The notes under the pieces: model-generated
The model's input: only the letters and a program-made list of their open reading frames with translations
Told to the model about the DNA's origin: nothing
Databases searched by the model: none
Position numbers and translations under genes: made by a program
Shown: one piece after another, positions 38,386-47,741 of the stretch
Layout of the letters: every line of letters begins with the position of its first letter
How positions within the stretch are numbered: position 1 is the stretch's first letter
From: Zelonia costaricensis
Lineage: Eukaryota > Euglenozoa > Kinetoplastea > Trypanosomatida > Trypanosomatidae
Assembly: GCA_030849075.1 (NCBI GenBank)
Contig: JASAOO010003539.1
Location: 1 to 64,000, forward strand
Length of the DNA stretch: 64,000 nucleotides
Reading direction: 5' to 3'

Positions 38386-39807
38386 ATGCCGAGCAACCGC
38401 GAGGACGCCTTTCAATGCCGCGTCAATACGAATGTGTTCCTCGTCTCAGACGGCAGCGGCTCCTCCTTGAACAAGAAGTCGGAGAAGGAGAAGGCGAGGG
38501 CGCTGGCGCCCATGACTCTGCGGCGCGTCGCGTATGAGGTGGCTTCGGTCCCGCTCGAGGAGCTGCGTGCTCTCAATCCGGAGGAGCCCCTCGCCAGCAT
38601 GCCCTCGGACGCGGTGCTGGAGGTGGGCACCAAGGTGCAGCTGCCGGTGTCTCTGCACGTGTACGGCTCCCCATACGGCCTCCCAATGCGGCTGGGCACC
38701 GCGGAGGCGCAGCTGCAGGACTGCGAGGCCCTGCTGGACTCCCTTGTCACGGCGTGGGAGGGTCGGTACGGCGCGCAAAGCCTCGACTGCCTGCCCCCGC
38801 GCAAGGCTTGCTCGCAGACGGAGGCGATGATGGCTAAGGTGCACGAGGAGGCGTTGCGGCAGCTGCCCAGCGTGGCAGCAAAGCTCGAGCGGCTTGGCAA
38901 CCGCGACACCCGGCTGCCGCTGCTCGTCGACGTGACGGCGGTCAAAGCTGCTGAGCCGCAAATCGCAGAGGCCTTTCGAAGCGCCGTCGCGGTGCTCGAG
39001 AGCTTCAAGGCAGAGAATGAGTCTGCCACCCGGGCCAGCTCCACGCGGGTGGAAACAAACGCCATCACGCAGTCGACGCTGCACACGAAGCGCGACACCG
39101 CAGACGACTTCTGTGTGGCGCACACGCACCGCTGGGAGTTCGCCATGCACCCGCAGCTCTCGCGGGAGCCGGATGAGGTGTGGGCTGTGCTCTCCTGCCA
39201 GCCGCTCGTTGCACTTGTGGACGCCATCCGGTGCCGCAGCGCAAGCGACCCGCTCACCACGGGGCGCAACGCGTTCCTCTTCATCCACGGCGTCTTCTAC
39301 ATCGACGACCGTCACAAGGATGAGGCGGACTTCGTCGACCTCAGCGAGGCGATTCGAACGCTTGACCCGCTGAAGGACCCCTCCACCTTTCTGCCGCTGG
39401 AGCACCAAAGCTACGGCCGCTGTCCGGTGCGGAGCGCCGCCACCACCACCTTCCAGGACATCGACATCAAGATGGGTGAGCTGTGCGCGCTGCGGCACTG
39501 CGGCGGCTGCGACCACTACCTCTACCTCTCGCACGTCTGTAGCCTGCGCGGGTACCCGCGGACGGAGCGGCACGACTTCCCACACCGCGTCGCCAAGACG
39601 CGCGAGAGCATGCAGCGCTGCCACCTGTGCCACCTCTTTCCGGCCACTGTCGCGCTGTACGAGGACCCGCTCTCACCCGCAAGTCCGGCCTTCTACTGTC
39701 CGGTCTGCGATGACATCCTGCATGGCCGCGACACCCCGGACGAGGCCGCGCTGTACCAGCGGCGTGAGGCAAAGGACGTGGGCGAGCTGTACTTCAGGAA
39801 CCCATAG
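38386..39807 (+). CDS. SNAP50: snRNA-activating complex subunit SNAP50/SNAPC3
   Basis: Homologue of SNAPC3, the zinc-binding DNA-contacting subunit of SNAPc. In trypanosomatids this complex drives spliced-leader RNA and snRNA transcription. The 473-residue product has the family C-terminal block: DIDIKMGELCALRH, then G-G-C375-D-H377-Y as in the GxCxH motif, then C412-x2-C415 (CHLC) and C438-x2-C441 (YCPVCDDILHG), which together form the conserved zinc site. The region FLFIHGVFYIDDRHKDEADFVDLSEAI (about 300-330) is also characteristic. The N-terminal half is less conserved. It links directly to the mRNA maturation signals seen throughout the window. Confidence 0.88.
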   Translation: MPSNREDAFQCRVNTNVFLVSDGSGSSLNKKSEKEKARALAPMTLRRVAYEVASVPLEELRALNPEEPLASMPSDAVLEVGTKVQLPVSLHVYGSPYGLPMRLGTAEAQLQDCEALLDSLVTAWEGRYGAQSLDCLPPRKACSQTEAMMAKVHEEALRQLPSVAAKLERLGNRDTRLPLLVDVTAVKAAEPQIAEAFRSAVAVLESFKAENESATRASSTRVETNAITQSTLHTKRDTADDFCVAHTHRWEFAMHPQLSREPDEVWAVLSCQPLVALVDAIRCRSASDPLTTGRNAFLFIHGVFYIDDRHKDEADFVDLSEAIRTLDPLKDPSTFLPLEHQSYGRCPVRSAATTTFQDIDIKMGELCALRHCGGCDHYLYLSHVCSLRGYPRTERHDFPHRVAKTRESMQRCHLCHLFPATVALYEDPLSPASPAFYCPVCDDILHGRDTPDEAALYQRREAKDVGELYFRNP

Positions 39808-40411
39808 ACGGTGACCTCAGCCCGCAGAAGAGCGGACCGCGGGGGAGGCCGGGTGGGACGGCGGACTGCATCACCCGGCCCGTCGTCTCTCGCCGTGTCC
39901 TTCTTTTGGGAGGGTTTGTTTCGCCGTCCTGCTCTCGTCGAGTGACACTCCTGGTGCTGTGGCCATTTTCATCTCCCGCAGAGCGACTGGAACGCGTGTG
40001 TAAAACAAAAGCAAAGACCCCCCCTCTTCTTCCGCGAGCACGTGTGCGTGTATGTGTGTGTGTGTGTGTGTGACGTTGCAGTGGCAGCGTTTCACACCGC
40101 GCTCGAACTCTCCAAGCGCAGGTGTCGTCGCACTCCTTGTCTGAACGGCGTCACATTGCACCTCTGACGCGTGCTTCCTCGTCCTCGCGAAGTTCTCATG
40201 TTCACACGCTCCCATGTCCCTCTCTCCCTCTGCACGTCACCTACACTCACAAACGCACACTCTTGTCCTGGCGCGTCTCTCGGTCCTGTCTAGTCAGCTT
40301 CCCTTCGTGCTGTGCAAGCCGGCGGGTCTATACTTCCGCCCGCCGCCCCGCCACACACACACACAAGCACACACAACCCTCTTGGTTGCACCTCTGGGTG
40401 CACCTCCCATT
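39808..40411. other. Intergenic spacer
   Basis: GT microsatellite at 40053-40072, then C/T-rich sequence. AG 40292-40293 (cggtcctgtctag) and 40296-40297 are acceptor candidates; CA repeats near 40353-40375 lie between them and the katanin start. No gene seen. Confidence 0.55.
40053..40072. repeat. GT microsatellite
   Basis: Alternating GT tract in the spacer between SNAP50 and katanin p80. Confidence 0.9.
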
Positions 40412-42187
40412 ATGTTCTCCCTCTCGGAGCAGCAGTTGCCGTGCGAGGCCTTGTACTCTAGGATCAGCTCGAACCACGCCAAGCCGCTCGTCGGCTTCGG
40501 CGGCCGCGACGCCTCGATCCATGTGTACCCGTTCATGGGCTTCGCACGCAGCGCGTGGCTGCAGGGGTTCACCGAACCCGTCACGGCCTTAGCCTTCGAT
40601 CCCGACCAAACCTCCGTCGTCGGCGGCAGCGACGGCGGCAAGCTGCAGATGTGGGACCTTAGCTCCGAAGAGGTGGTGCGCGTCTTTGGGCGCGGCCACG
40701 CCTCGACGGTGACCGACGTGGACGCCTTCCACAGCGGGCCGTTCTTTGCCACCGTCTCAACCGACAAGAACTTTCGCATCTGGGACTCACGAAAGCCGAG
40801 CAGCCGGCAGTCATACAAGGACGCCACGGCGCCCCTGTGCGCCGTGAAGTTCTCGCCGAACGGGCGGTTGGTCGCCACGGGCTGTGCGCGCGGCGTCGTG
40901 CGCCTCTACGACCTCCGCGCCGGCAAGCTCCTTCACAAGTTCGAGCTGCACTCCGGCGCCATCACGAGTCTGCACTTCCATCCAGACGTGTACTACCTCG
41001 CCGTGGGCAGCGGGGACGGCACGGTGTCGATGCTAGACATGGACACCTTCGCCACGCTCTTCCACAGCGGCAGCCAGCACACCCCAATCGACGCGGTCCG
41101 CTTCTGCGGCAGGCGGCTGCTCACCACGTCGGACCACAACGTGCGCATTTTCGACATGGCAAACCCCAGCGACCGCACCGCGGTGTCGCTGGAAGCGCCG
41201 TGGATGATGATGAGCGACGTGGCGTACGCGAGCGCTCCAGACGAGGCTTGGTTCGTGGAGACGTCAGGGTCGGCCGCGCTGCGGTGCAAGCTGCCCTTGC
41301 GGGGCGTGCACTTGCACTCGGGTGCGACGCCCTCGCGTGCTGCGGCACCGCCTGCATCCACCTCGACGCCAACCTCCCCGCCGCGCCGCGTGCCGGTGGC
41401 GACGCTGAACAGCAACAGCCCCATCTTTGCCGATGCGCGCAAAAAGCCGGCGAGCAACGGCAGCTCGCAGATCGTCGACGTCCCGGTGAAGGAGCCGGAG
41501 AACTGCGGCGTGGTCTCAAGGAAGTCGCCGCCACCGGCGTCACCGGCGCGACCGCCGTGGGAGGGCACCGGCATCACCTTTCCTGCGGCGCAGGCCCCAC
41601 TGCCCAAGGCCGGCGGCTCAGAGCTCCTGATGCTGGAGCAGCTCACGCGGGAGCACGGCGCTGTCTCTGCAACCTTGAAGCGGCGTCTTAGCACGCTGCG
41701 TGTCGTGCGGACGCTGTGGCAGCAGAACCAGCCAGAGGCGCTGACGCACGTGAGGCGGCTCTACGAGGACGGGCAGGAGTTCGGACCCCTCTTCGACCTC
41801 CTCACCGTCCTGCAACAGCACCGCATGAAGGAAAAGATGCTGACGGACTCGATCGCCGGTGTCGTGGAGCTGGCCGAGATCGCGCTGAGAACCGACTACG
41901 AGCCGCTCATTGTGTTGGCGCTTCGCCTGCTGCGCAGCATTGCTGCCAAGTTCCGAGCGCGAGTGGAGGAGGCGCAGCGGCGGGCGCGGTCGTCGCAGAG
42001 CACCGGCTACAACGACCCCCTCGGCATGAGCCAGCACCCGCGCATCACGGAGCGTCTGCGGAGCTGTGTCCCGCTAGCTGTGGCCCTCGCTGAGCGCCGC
42101 GACAGAGTCGGCGACGAGGCGCGCGCAGTGCTGCCAGAGTTGCCGGCGTCGCCCCCGCCGCCGCTGCCGCCGCCCCAACAGCAGTGA
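40412..42187 (+). CDS. KATNB1: Katanin p80 (WD40 plus con80)
   Basis: Regulatory subunit of the microtubule-severing enzyme katanin. The 591 residues start with a WD40 propeller (about 15-295; blades end in WD-like dipeptides such as MWD, IWD, LYD). A Pro/Ser/Thr-rich linker (about 300-405) follows. The C-terminal helical con80 domain (LEQLTREHGAVSATLKRRLSTLRVVRTLWQQ..., about 405-560) binds the p60 AAA ATPase. The protein ends in a Pro/Gln-rich tail. In flagellates katanin p80 is needed for the central-pair microtubules and cell division. Length is close to the human protein (655). The p60 partner is not in this window. Confidence 0.93.
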   Translation: MFSLSEQQLPCEALYSRISSNHAKPLVGFGGRDASIHVYPFMGFARSAWLQGFTEPVTALAFDPDQTSVVGGSDGGKLQMWDLSSEEVVRVFGRGHASTVTDVDAFHSGPFFATVSTDKNFRIWDSRKPSSRQSYKDATAPLCAVKFSPNGRLVATGCARGVVRLYDLRAGKLLHKFELHSGAITSLHFHPDVYYLAVGSGDGTVSMLDMDTFATLFHSGSQHTPIDAVRFCGRRLLTTSDHNVRIFDMANPSDRTAVSLEAPWMMMSDVAYASAPDEAWFVETSGSAALRCKLPLRGVHLHSGATPSRAAAPPASTSTPTSPPRRVPVATLNSNSPIFADARKKPASNGSSQIVDVPVKEPENCGVVSRKSPPPASPARPPWEGTGITFPAAQAPLPKAGGSELLMLEQLTREHGAVSATLKRRLSTLRVVRTLWQQNQPEALTHVRRLYEDGQEFGPLFDLLTVLQQHRMKEKMLTDSIAGVVELAEIALRTDYEPLIVLALRLLRSIAAKFRARVEEAQRRARSSQSTGYNDPLGMSQHPRITERLRSCVPLAVALAERRDRVGDEARAVLPELPASPPPPLPPPQQQ

Positions 42188-43131
42188 CGCAGCGGCGCAC
42201 CTCCTCTCCCCCCTCCTCTCTCCCCGTGGTGGCTTCAGGATCCGGTGTTGTGTCAGAACGCCTGCCCAAAAGGTACCCCGACAGCGGAGGGCAGGCAACT
42301 CTCATGCGAGACATGTGTGTGTGCACGCGTGGCGTTGTTGTTGCTGTTCTGTTGAATGTCGTTTCCTTGTTTGCGTCTGCCGGTGCGCAAGCGCGGCTTT
42401 TCCCGTTTTTTGGCGCACGTGGCAGCTCGGCGTCTCGGCAGGCAGCGGCGCACCTTCTTTTTTGATGTCGCTGCTCTGTGTGTGTATGTGTGTGTGTGTG
42501 CAAACGTTTCCCTTTCTCTCTTCTTCCACTTTAGAATACACCGTCGAGAGCGCACGGGTGTTTTGGGTTCTTTTCCTCGCTATCACTCTCCCCCCCCCCC
42601 CCACCTCCCAGCTTTCTCGCCGCGCTTCCACTTTTGTCACCCCCCCCCCTCACACTCTTGGACATCCGTGTGTGCTCCACAAGAACTCCCTCCCCCTGTG
42701 TATTATCTCGGTGCCTCGCCCTCGTCGCTCCTACCACTGACACCCTTTTTTTCCGCTTTCAGCTGTTGCTGAGTCGGTTGTCGGCGTGTATCACAGCGAA
42801 CCGAGACGATGCCGAAGAAAACAAAAGCCCAGACCACGAGAACCGCACAGTGCGAACCGTGCGAAGAGATGACAGCGAGCACTGAAGAAGTCGTGCAGCC
42901 ACATGGCCCGTCCACCCCTGGTGCAGAAACGGACCCGCATCCGCGTCAAGAGCCCCACGCCCTTGCCTGCCGAGCGCGTTGCGCGCGTTGATGTGCACAG
43001 GGCCCCTCTGCAGCGACACGTGCAGCGCTGCTTCACGCTCTCGAGTTTCCTGCACGCACACCCGCATCTTTCTTCACAACTACCCAACAGGACTCACTCA
43101 AAAAAGCACGCGCACAGATACCATAGCGAGG
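42188..43131. other. Spacer with two acceptors and a 60-codon ORF
   Basis: The strong tract cacccttttttttccgctttcag gives AG 42761-42762; a second acceptor, AG 43089-43090, lies nearer the coiled-coil gene. Between them an ATG at 42809 opens a 60-codon frame (to 42991). C runs at about 42591-42602 and 42641-42649, and GT runs near 42477-42500. No other gene. Confidence 0.55.
42761..42762 (+). promoter_or_regulatory. Strong splice acceptor upstream of coiled-coil gene
   Basis: An eight-T run in a 17-base pyrimidine tract ends at AG 42762. It lies 370 bases before the ATG at 43132. If used, the leader would include an upstream ATG (42809). Confidence 0.5.
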
Positions 43132-43875
43132 ATGGCGGCGCAGCAGCAGCAGGTGGACGAGCTGCGCGCCACGGTGCGACTCCTCAGCGCCGCGGTGCAG
43201 GAGGCGCTGCTGGCCGCGCAGGCGGCCCAGCGCGACGTGCGGAAGCGGCGGGAGGACGAGGCGCAGGCACGCTGCGGTCCCTCCCCAGCGCTGACGGCTG
43301 AGGCGGTGCAGGAGCGACTGAGCGCCTTCGAGACCTACGTCATCCGTCGCGTGCGAGAGGAGACGACGCGCGTGCCGCCCAACTCCGGAGCCGCACGCAG
43401 CAGCCCCGGCCCCACTGGGGACGCCCCAGCCGGCAGCCGCAGGCTCGAAATTCAGCTGGAGGCGCAACGCACGCGCACGGTGGCGCTGGAGCAGCGCTTG
43501 GCGCATCTCGAAGCGAAGCTGAACGCCATGATGGCGGACGTGGTGGCGCAGGCGCAGACGGACGCGACACAGCGGCGGCAGCTCGTTGCAACTGTCGACG
43601 CAAAGATACAGGCGCTGACGGCTGTCGAGACGGAGGCCAACGCCAGCAAGCGGGCTGCGGAAGAAGCTGACCTGCCACTCTTGCAGCACGTTCTGCAGGC
43701 CATGGCCGCCATGCACGCGCGCGTGGAAGAGCAGCACGCGCAGCTCAACCGGTGGCACGAGCAGAACTACCAACTCGTGCTCGCTGTCGTGGCGCAGATG
43801 CGCCACCTCGAGAACGAGAATGCAGGCCTGCTTCGCGAGATGGCGGCCCTGCGGCAACACACCGGACGCGAGTAG
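43132..43875 (+). CDS. Coiled-coil protein, unknown function
   Basis: Not recognised. The 247-residue product is largely helical: an N-terminal coiled coil (MAAQQQQVDELRATVRLLSAAVQ..., about 1-45), a Pro/Ser-rich linker at about 82-103, and a long coiled coil from about 105 to 240 with Leu/Ala/Glu/Gln heptads (RLEIQLEAQRTRTVALEQRLAHLEAKL and HLENENAGLLREMAALRQH). No membrane segment or known motif. Its position between katanin p80 and PACRG is suggestive of a cytoskeletal role, but gene order in this array is not a reliable functional guide. Confidence 0.75.
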   Translation: MAAQQQQVDELRATVRLLSAAVQEALLAAQAAQRDVRKRREDEAQARCGPSPALTAEAVQERLSAFETYVIRRVREETTRVPPNSGAARSSPGPTGDAPAGSRRLEIQLEAQRTRTVALEQRLAHLEAKLNAMMADVVAQAQTDATQRRQLVATVDAKIQALTAVETEANASKRAAEEADLPLLQHVLQAMAAMHARVEEQHAQLNRWHEQNYQLVLAVVAQMRHLENENAGLLREMAALRQHTGRE

Positions 43876-44269
43876 CCCAGCGCGCAGCCCAGCCCCCGAT
43901 CGCCGCAGCGCCCACTGTCTGCTGCCGCCGCACACTCAAACCTCCGAAGGAACGCAAGTGCGACACAATCGTCTCGAGTACAGCCCTCCACTCCTTTGAC
44001 CTCAGCGAACGCCACCCCGGCAGCAGCGCTTCTGCCGGGCTGGCGTTGCGCGAGAGAGGCGGGCATGTCTGCGCTTTCGCGACGGACGCGTTGCTGTGGA
44101 CTCCACCTTTTCCGTCCCTCCTGACCCTCCCTCTCTTTCCTCCTTCGTGTCACACTCACCCTCACGGCACAGCTACGCTTTCCCAGTCCGCAGTTGTTAT
44201 TGCTGTCGCCGCACCCGGTTTCGGCTCCTCACGTCATCCACTCCATAACTAGCACCTCCGCCGTCGTCG
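43876..44269. other. Short spacer
   Basis: C/T tract at about 44105-44160 followed by AG 44171-44172 (cggcacag), with further AGs at about 44185 and 44192. No gene seen. Confidence 0.55.
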
Positions 44270-45217
44270 ATGCCGGCCACCAAGTCGTTTTCGCAGTCGG
44301 AGCGGGAGAAGCTTCGCAAGGACCGCGACATTCTGCCGCCGCTGAGCGAGGGCCCGTTCGGGCCGTTCCCGAAGGGCTGGAGTCCGCACGGACGCGACAC
44401 CGCCAAGGCGACGGTCAGCACCAGCGCCGTTGTGGCAGCAGCCAAGAACAAGAGCCGCGCCGCCCCGCAACCCGCGACGGCGGCGGCCCCGAAGACGGCG
44501 CAGGTCGACATTCTCATTGGACACACCGGCACCGGTGGCATGTCGGTGAGCACCTTCAAGGGCAGCGGCGCCGCCAACACGTCGCTCAGCGACGGCCGCT
44601 TCGGCGACCCGACTGGCCCAGGCGAGGCCGGTGCGTACGCGAAGCAGCGCATTCCGCCGACGGACTTCCGCCACCACTACGAGCGCGGTGACCTGCCGCT
44701 TTCCATCCAGCACGGCGCGAAGCGGTCGCTGCTGTGGAAGGTCGATGTGTCGAAGCTGGACTACCATCACTACCTGCCCATCTTCCTCGACGGGCTGCGC
44801 GAGCTGGAGGAGCCGTTCAGCTTTGTGGCGTACCAGGGCAGCATGGACCTCCTCGAGGGCGGCGGGGCCAAGATTCTGCCGACGGTGCCGCAGCTCGTGA
44901 TGCCGCTCAAGACGGCACTCAACACGCGGCACCCGGACGTGCTGCGCAAGGTGTTCCGGGTGGTGCAGAAGCTGGTGGTGAGCGGCGACCACGTTGGCGA
45001 GGCGCTCGTGCCGTACTACCGCCAGCTGCTGCCCGTCTTTAACATGTTCAAGAACCGCACCAAGAGCATGGGCGACCGCATGGACTACGGCCAGCGCAAC
45101 TGCCAGGACCTCAGCAGCCTCATCAACGACACCCTCTACCTCCTCGAGCGCTACGGCGGACCAGACGCGTACATCAACATCAAGTACATGGTTCCCACCT
45201 ACGAGTCTTGCGTTTGA
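44270..45217 (+). CDS. PACRG: Parkin co-regulated gene protein
   Basis: PACRG is an axonemal inner-junction protein that joins the A- and B-tubules of doublet microtubules and is conserved in flagellates. The 315 residues have a variable N-terminal ~125 (Lys/Ala/Thr-rich, with a Gly/Ser patch), then the conserved HEAT-like domain (about 130-315). Signatures include [42 protein letters not shown], the [18 protein letters not shown] block, [27 protein letters not shown] and [32 protein letters not shown]. The C-terminal end matches the family exactly in character. Trypanosomatids usually have two PACRG paralogues; only one is here. Confidence 0.95.
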   Translation: MPATKSFSQSEREKLRKDRDILPPLSEGPFGPFPKGWSPHGRDTAKATVSTSAVVAAAKNKSRAAPQPATAAAPKTAQVDILIGHTGTGGMSVSTFKGSGAANTSLSDGRFGDPTGPGEAGAYAKQRIPPTDFRHHYERGDLPLSIQHGAKRSLLWKVDVSKLDYHHYLPIFLDGLRELEEPFSFVAYQGSMDLLEGGGAKILPTVPQLVMPLKTALNTRHPDVLRKVFRVVQKLVVSGDHVGEALVPYYRQLLPVFNMFKNRTKSMGDRMDYGQRNCQDLSSLINDTLYLLERYGGPDAYINIKYMVPTYESCV

Positions 45218-46298
45218 GAGCTGGGTGCACAGATACAAGAGACGGGAGACGAAAAGCAGCGCAAGCTCGCATGTACAGCCACACTCCCTCTCTGCGAGCA
45301 AAGCACGCCACGGCGCTGCCTCTTCTCCGCTCCCCTGCGCGACGTGCTTGCTCACGAGACTGTCCTTCTGTTTCTTTTTTCCACCTCCCTTTTCCATACC
45401 ATGTACACCCGAGACGGCGGCCTCGCCGTCGCGAATGAAAACAAAGAAAGGAGCACAAACGCCTCCGCCCATGACCGCCCCCTCCCCCTAGGCACGGCCC
45501 TCGCGGGACAACCGCCCCTCGTCATCCACAAAAACGATGAAAACTCAACCGCCGAATGCCGTCACACGAACACCCTTCGTCCCCCTCACCCCACCTCCAA
45601 CCATCGACACCCCAACGTGGGCCCCCGCGCACGGCATTGGCCCCTCCCCCCACGCACGAGGGCGGCGCCCTCCCCTCCCGACAGGGGAGGGGAGCCCTGG
45701 GCAATCCGCGAAGCCCCACCCCCCCTCCCCCTCCTCGACAGGGGAGGGGCCCTGGGCAATCCGCGAAGCCCCAGCACCCCACTGAGCCAAGGCCCAGCCG
45801 CGCGGCACCCCCCCCCCGCGGCGACCGAGCATTTACGGCGCGGTGGCCAAACAGCCAACCCCCCTCAAAAAAAAAGACGCACCAGCCGCACAAACCCATC
45901 CCCAATGCTGAGCGACGTCAATGGGTCCCTTTTCCTTCAACGGGCATTGTGGTGGAAACACAACACTGGGAAAAAACAACACTCTCAAAAGGGGAAAAAG
46001 GCACACCGGTTTCACCACGAAGCGTGCCATGGACGGGATAAAAAAGAACCGCGGCTCAAAGAATGCGAAGCTCCACTTTGCTCACTCCTTGCCTCCACTG
46101 CACTCTTTCTCAAAAATGCACACGTATGTGGCCAAACACACGCCCATTCGCACAGTCTACCCCCGGACCCCCGCTCACCCGCACCGTTTATCGTTCGAAT
46201 TTCAGGACGACGACAGCCACACTGCAATATCGTCAACCAACTCCCCACGCGACGAACAAAACACAAGCGGCACGCCTACGGCCGGCAAGAAAGTAGAG
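45218..46298. other. Unusual C-rich spacer with short repeats
   Basis: C-rich rather than C/T-rich, with a hairpin (45671-45693), a 37-39-bp direct repeat (45680-45718 and 45737-45773) and little of the usual polypyrimidine pattern. Acceptor candidates for the kinesin are AG 46157-46158 and 46204-46205 (gaatttcag). The + frame is open through part of this region, but its translation is low-complexity. Confidence 0.6.
45671..45773. repeat. Hairpin and 37-39-bp direct repeats
   Basis: tcccctccc-gacag-gggagggga (45671-45693) is a perfect 9-bp stem. The sequence from gacaggggaggggagccc to gcgaagcccca (45680-45718) recurs at 45737-45773 with two bases missing. No similar element is seen elsewhere in the window. 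Confidence 0.85.
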
Positions 46299-47741
46299 AT
46301 GCCCAGTATTCCGCTGGTGGCCGAGCTGGGCGCGAAGGCTGGTGAATTTCAGCAGATCGTGAACACCTCGCGCATCCCCACGCAGGTTCAGCAGAAGCTC
46401 CGCCCAACCATGGATCCTGACGAGCTCTTCACCTACCAGGACTCCCGCATCTTTGTGCGGGCGCGCCCGTTTGTCCCACACGACCTGGAGGACCCGCGGA
46501 ATCAGAGCATTGTGCAAAAGGTAGACGGAACGCGCGACCTCGTAGTCATGACGCCAAAAATATCACTTTCCGGGCAGTGCACCATCGAGCCCTGCATCGT
46601 CACTCTTGACGGCGCCTTCGTTGGCGCCCGCGACGACACGGAGCGCGTTTACGTGGAATCGTGCGCGCCACTCGTGGCCCTGTCTGTGGACGGCGCATCG
46701 ACGTGCGTTCTGTGCTACGGTCAGACCGGCAGCGGAAAAACGTACACGACGTCCGGCATTTTCCGCTACGTCGCCGAGGACCTTGCCCCAATTTTCGCGA
46801 CGCACGACGTGCACCTTACCGTCCTCGAAATTCAGGCGCTGAAGAACATCGACCTGTTCACGGGCTCCGAGGTTCAGGTGATGGAGGACGTTTCGGGCGA
46901 GTTGAAGCTGCTCGGCACGGAGGCGTTCGAGTGCTCCAGCGCCGAAATGCTTCTCGCTGCCTTTGAGGAGGGCGCGTCGCAGCGCACGACGCGGTCTACG
47001 GATCGCAACGAAACATCGTCCCGCTCGCACATGATTGCACGCATTTCCATCGTCTCGAAGGACACGAAGTGGGCGAAGCCGGGCGATTTGTTTATTGTCG
47101 ATCTTGCCGGTAGCGAGAACACCGCCGACAGCGCGACGCACGACAAGACGCGCCAGGCCGAAACCAAGTTCATCAACACGTCCCTGATGACACTGAAGGA
47201 CTGCATCCGCTCTCGTGCGCTGGCGGCGTCCAGCACGCAGCACCTGCACATCCCCTATCGCCGCTCGCCGCTCACCCTTCTCCTGCGCGACTGCTTCGAG
47301 ATCGCCGTGCGCCGGCCGACCAAGACCGTCATGATTGCGTGTGTTTCTCCTCTTCTGCGTGACTCCCGCCACACGATCAACACGTTGCGCTACGCCTCCT
47401 TGCTCGCCGTGACGCCACCGGCAAAGGTGCTCGCCGCCGACCCGAACGACCCGAACAACTACACACGCGAGCAGGCTCTCGATTTCTTGGTCAAGGTCTC
47501 GCGCGGCGAAGTTTCTGAGCCGGAGTATATTTTGCCGGAAGGCGACGGCAGGACCCTCGTGCACATTCCAGAGGCGGAGTTCATTCGCCGCATTGTAGAA
47601 AGCCACCCGCACATCGCGGAAAAGAAGGCGAAGCTAATTTACACCGCCGTCTGGAAGCGTGTTGTCGACGCGCGCACCAAGGGTCGAAAGCAGATGATCG
47701 ACGCCAAGCGCCACATCAAGGCACCCCGCTGCGCGGCGTAG
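46299..47741 (+). CDS. Kinesin-13 (MCAK-like) motor
   Basis: From the chosen start the protein is 480 residues and almost entirely a kinesin motor. The P-loop GQTGSGKT is at 141-148, switch I N237-x2-SSRSH, and switch II D268-LAGSE. Kinesin-13 traits are the EEGASQRTT segment just before switch I and the HIPYRRSPLTLLLRD and TINTLRYASLL blocks. Kinesin-13 proteins depolymerise microtubule ends and in trypanosomatids affect the spindle and flagellar length. About 100 residues after the motor end in a basic tail. Other in-frame starts are 46116 and 46029; the product from them would be longer, but the added sequence is weakly conserved-looking, and AG 46205 favours 46299. Third codon positions are less GC-rich than in neighbours. 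Confidence 0.85.
   Translation: MPSIPLVAELGAKAGEFQQIVNTSRIPTQVQQKLRPTMDPDELFTYQDSRIFVRARPFVPHDLEDPRNQSIVQKVDGTRDLVVMTPKISLSGQCTIEPCIVTLDGAFVGARDDTERVYVESCAPLVALSVDGASTCVLCYGQTGSGKTYTTSGIFRYVAEDLAPIFATHDVHLTVLEIQALKNIDLFTGSEVQVMEDVSGELKLLGTEAFECSSAEMLLAAFEEGASQRTTRSTDRNETSSRSHMIARISIVSKDTKWAKPGDLFIVDLAGSENTADSATHDKTRQAETKFINTSLMTLKDCIRSRALAASSTQHLHIPYRRSPLTLLLRDCFEIAVRRPTKTVMIACVSPLLRDSRHTINTLRYASLLAVTPPAKVLAADPNDPNNYTREQALDFLVKVSRGEVSEPEYILPEGDGRTLVHIPEAEFIRRIVESHPHIAEKKAKLIYTAVWKRVVDARTKGRKQMIDAKRHIKAPRCAA

Noticed and set aside
45680..45773. Two repeats as a possible CRISPR array
   Set aside because: Only two imperfect copies with an 18-base spacer, in eukaryotic nuclear DNA with no cas genes.
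46188..46206. gttcgaa-containing sequence resembling a tRNA T-loop
   Set aside because: No matching T-stem, anticodon arm or acceptor stem around it.
45344..46345. 333-codon + frame before the kinesin
   Set aside because: C-rich low-complexity translation, overlaps the kinesin start in another frame, includes the short repeats.
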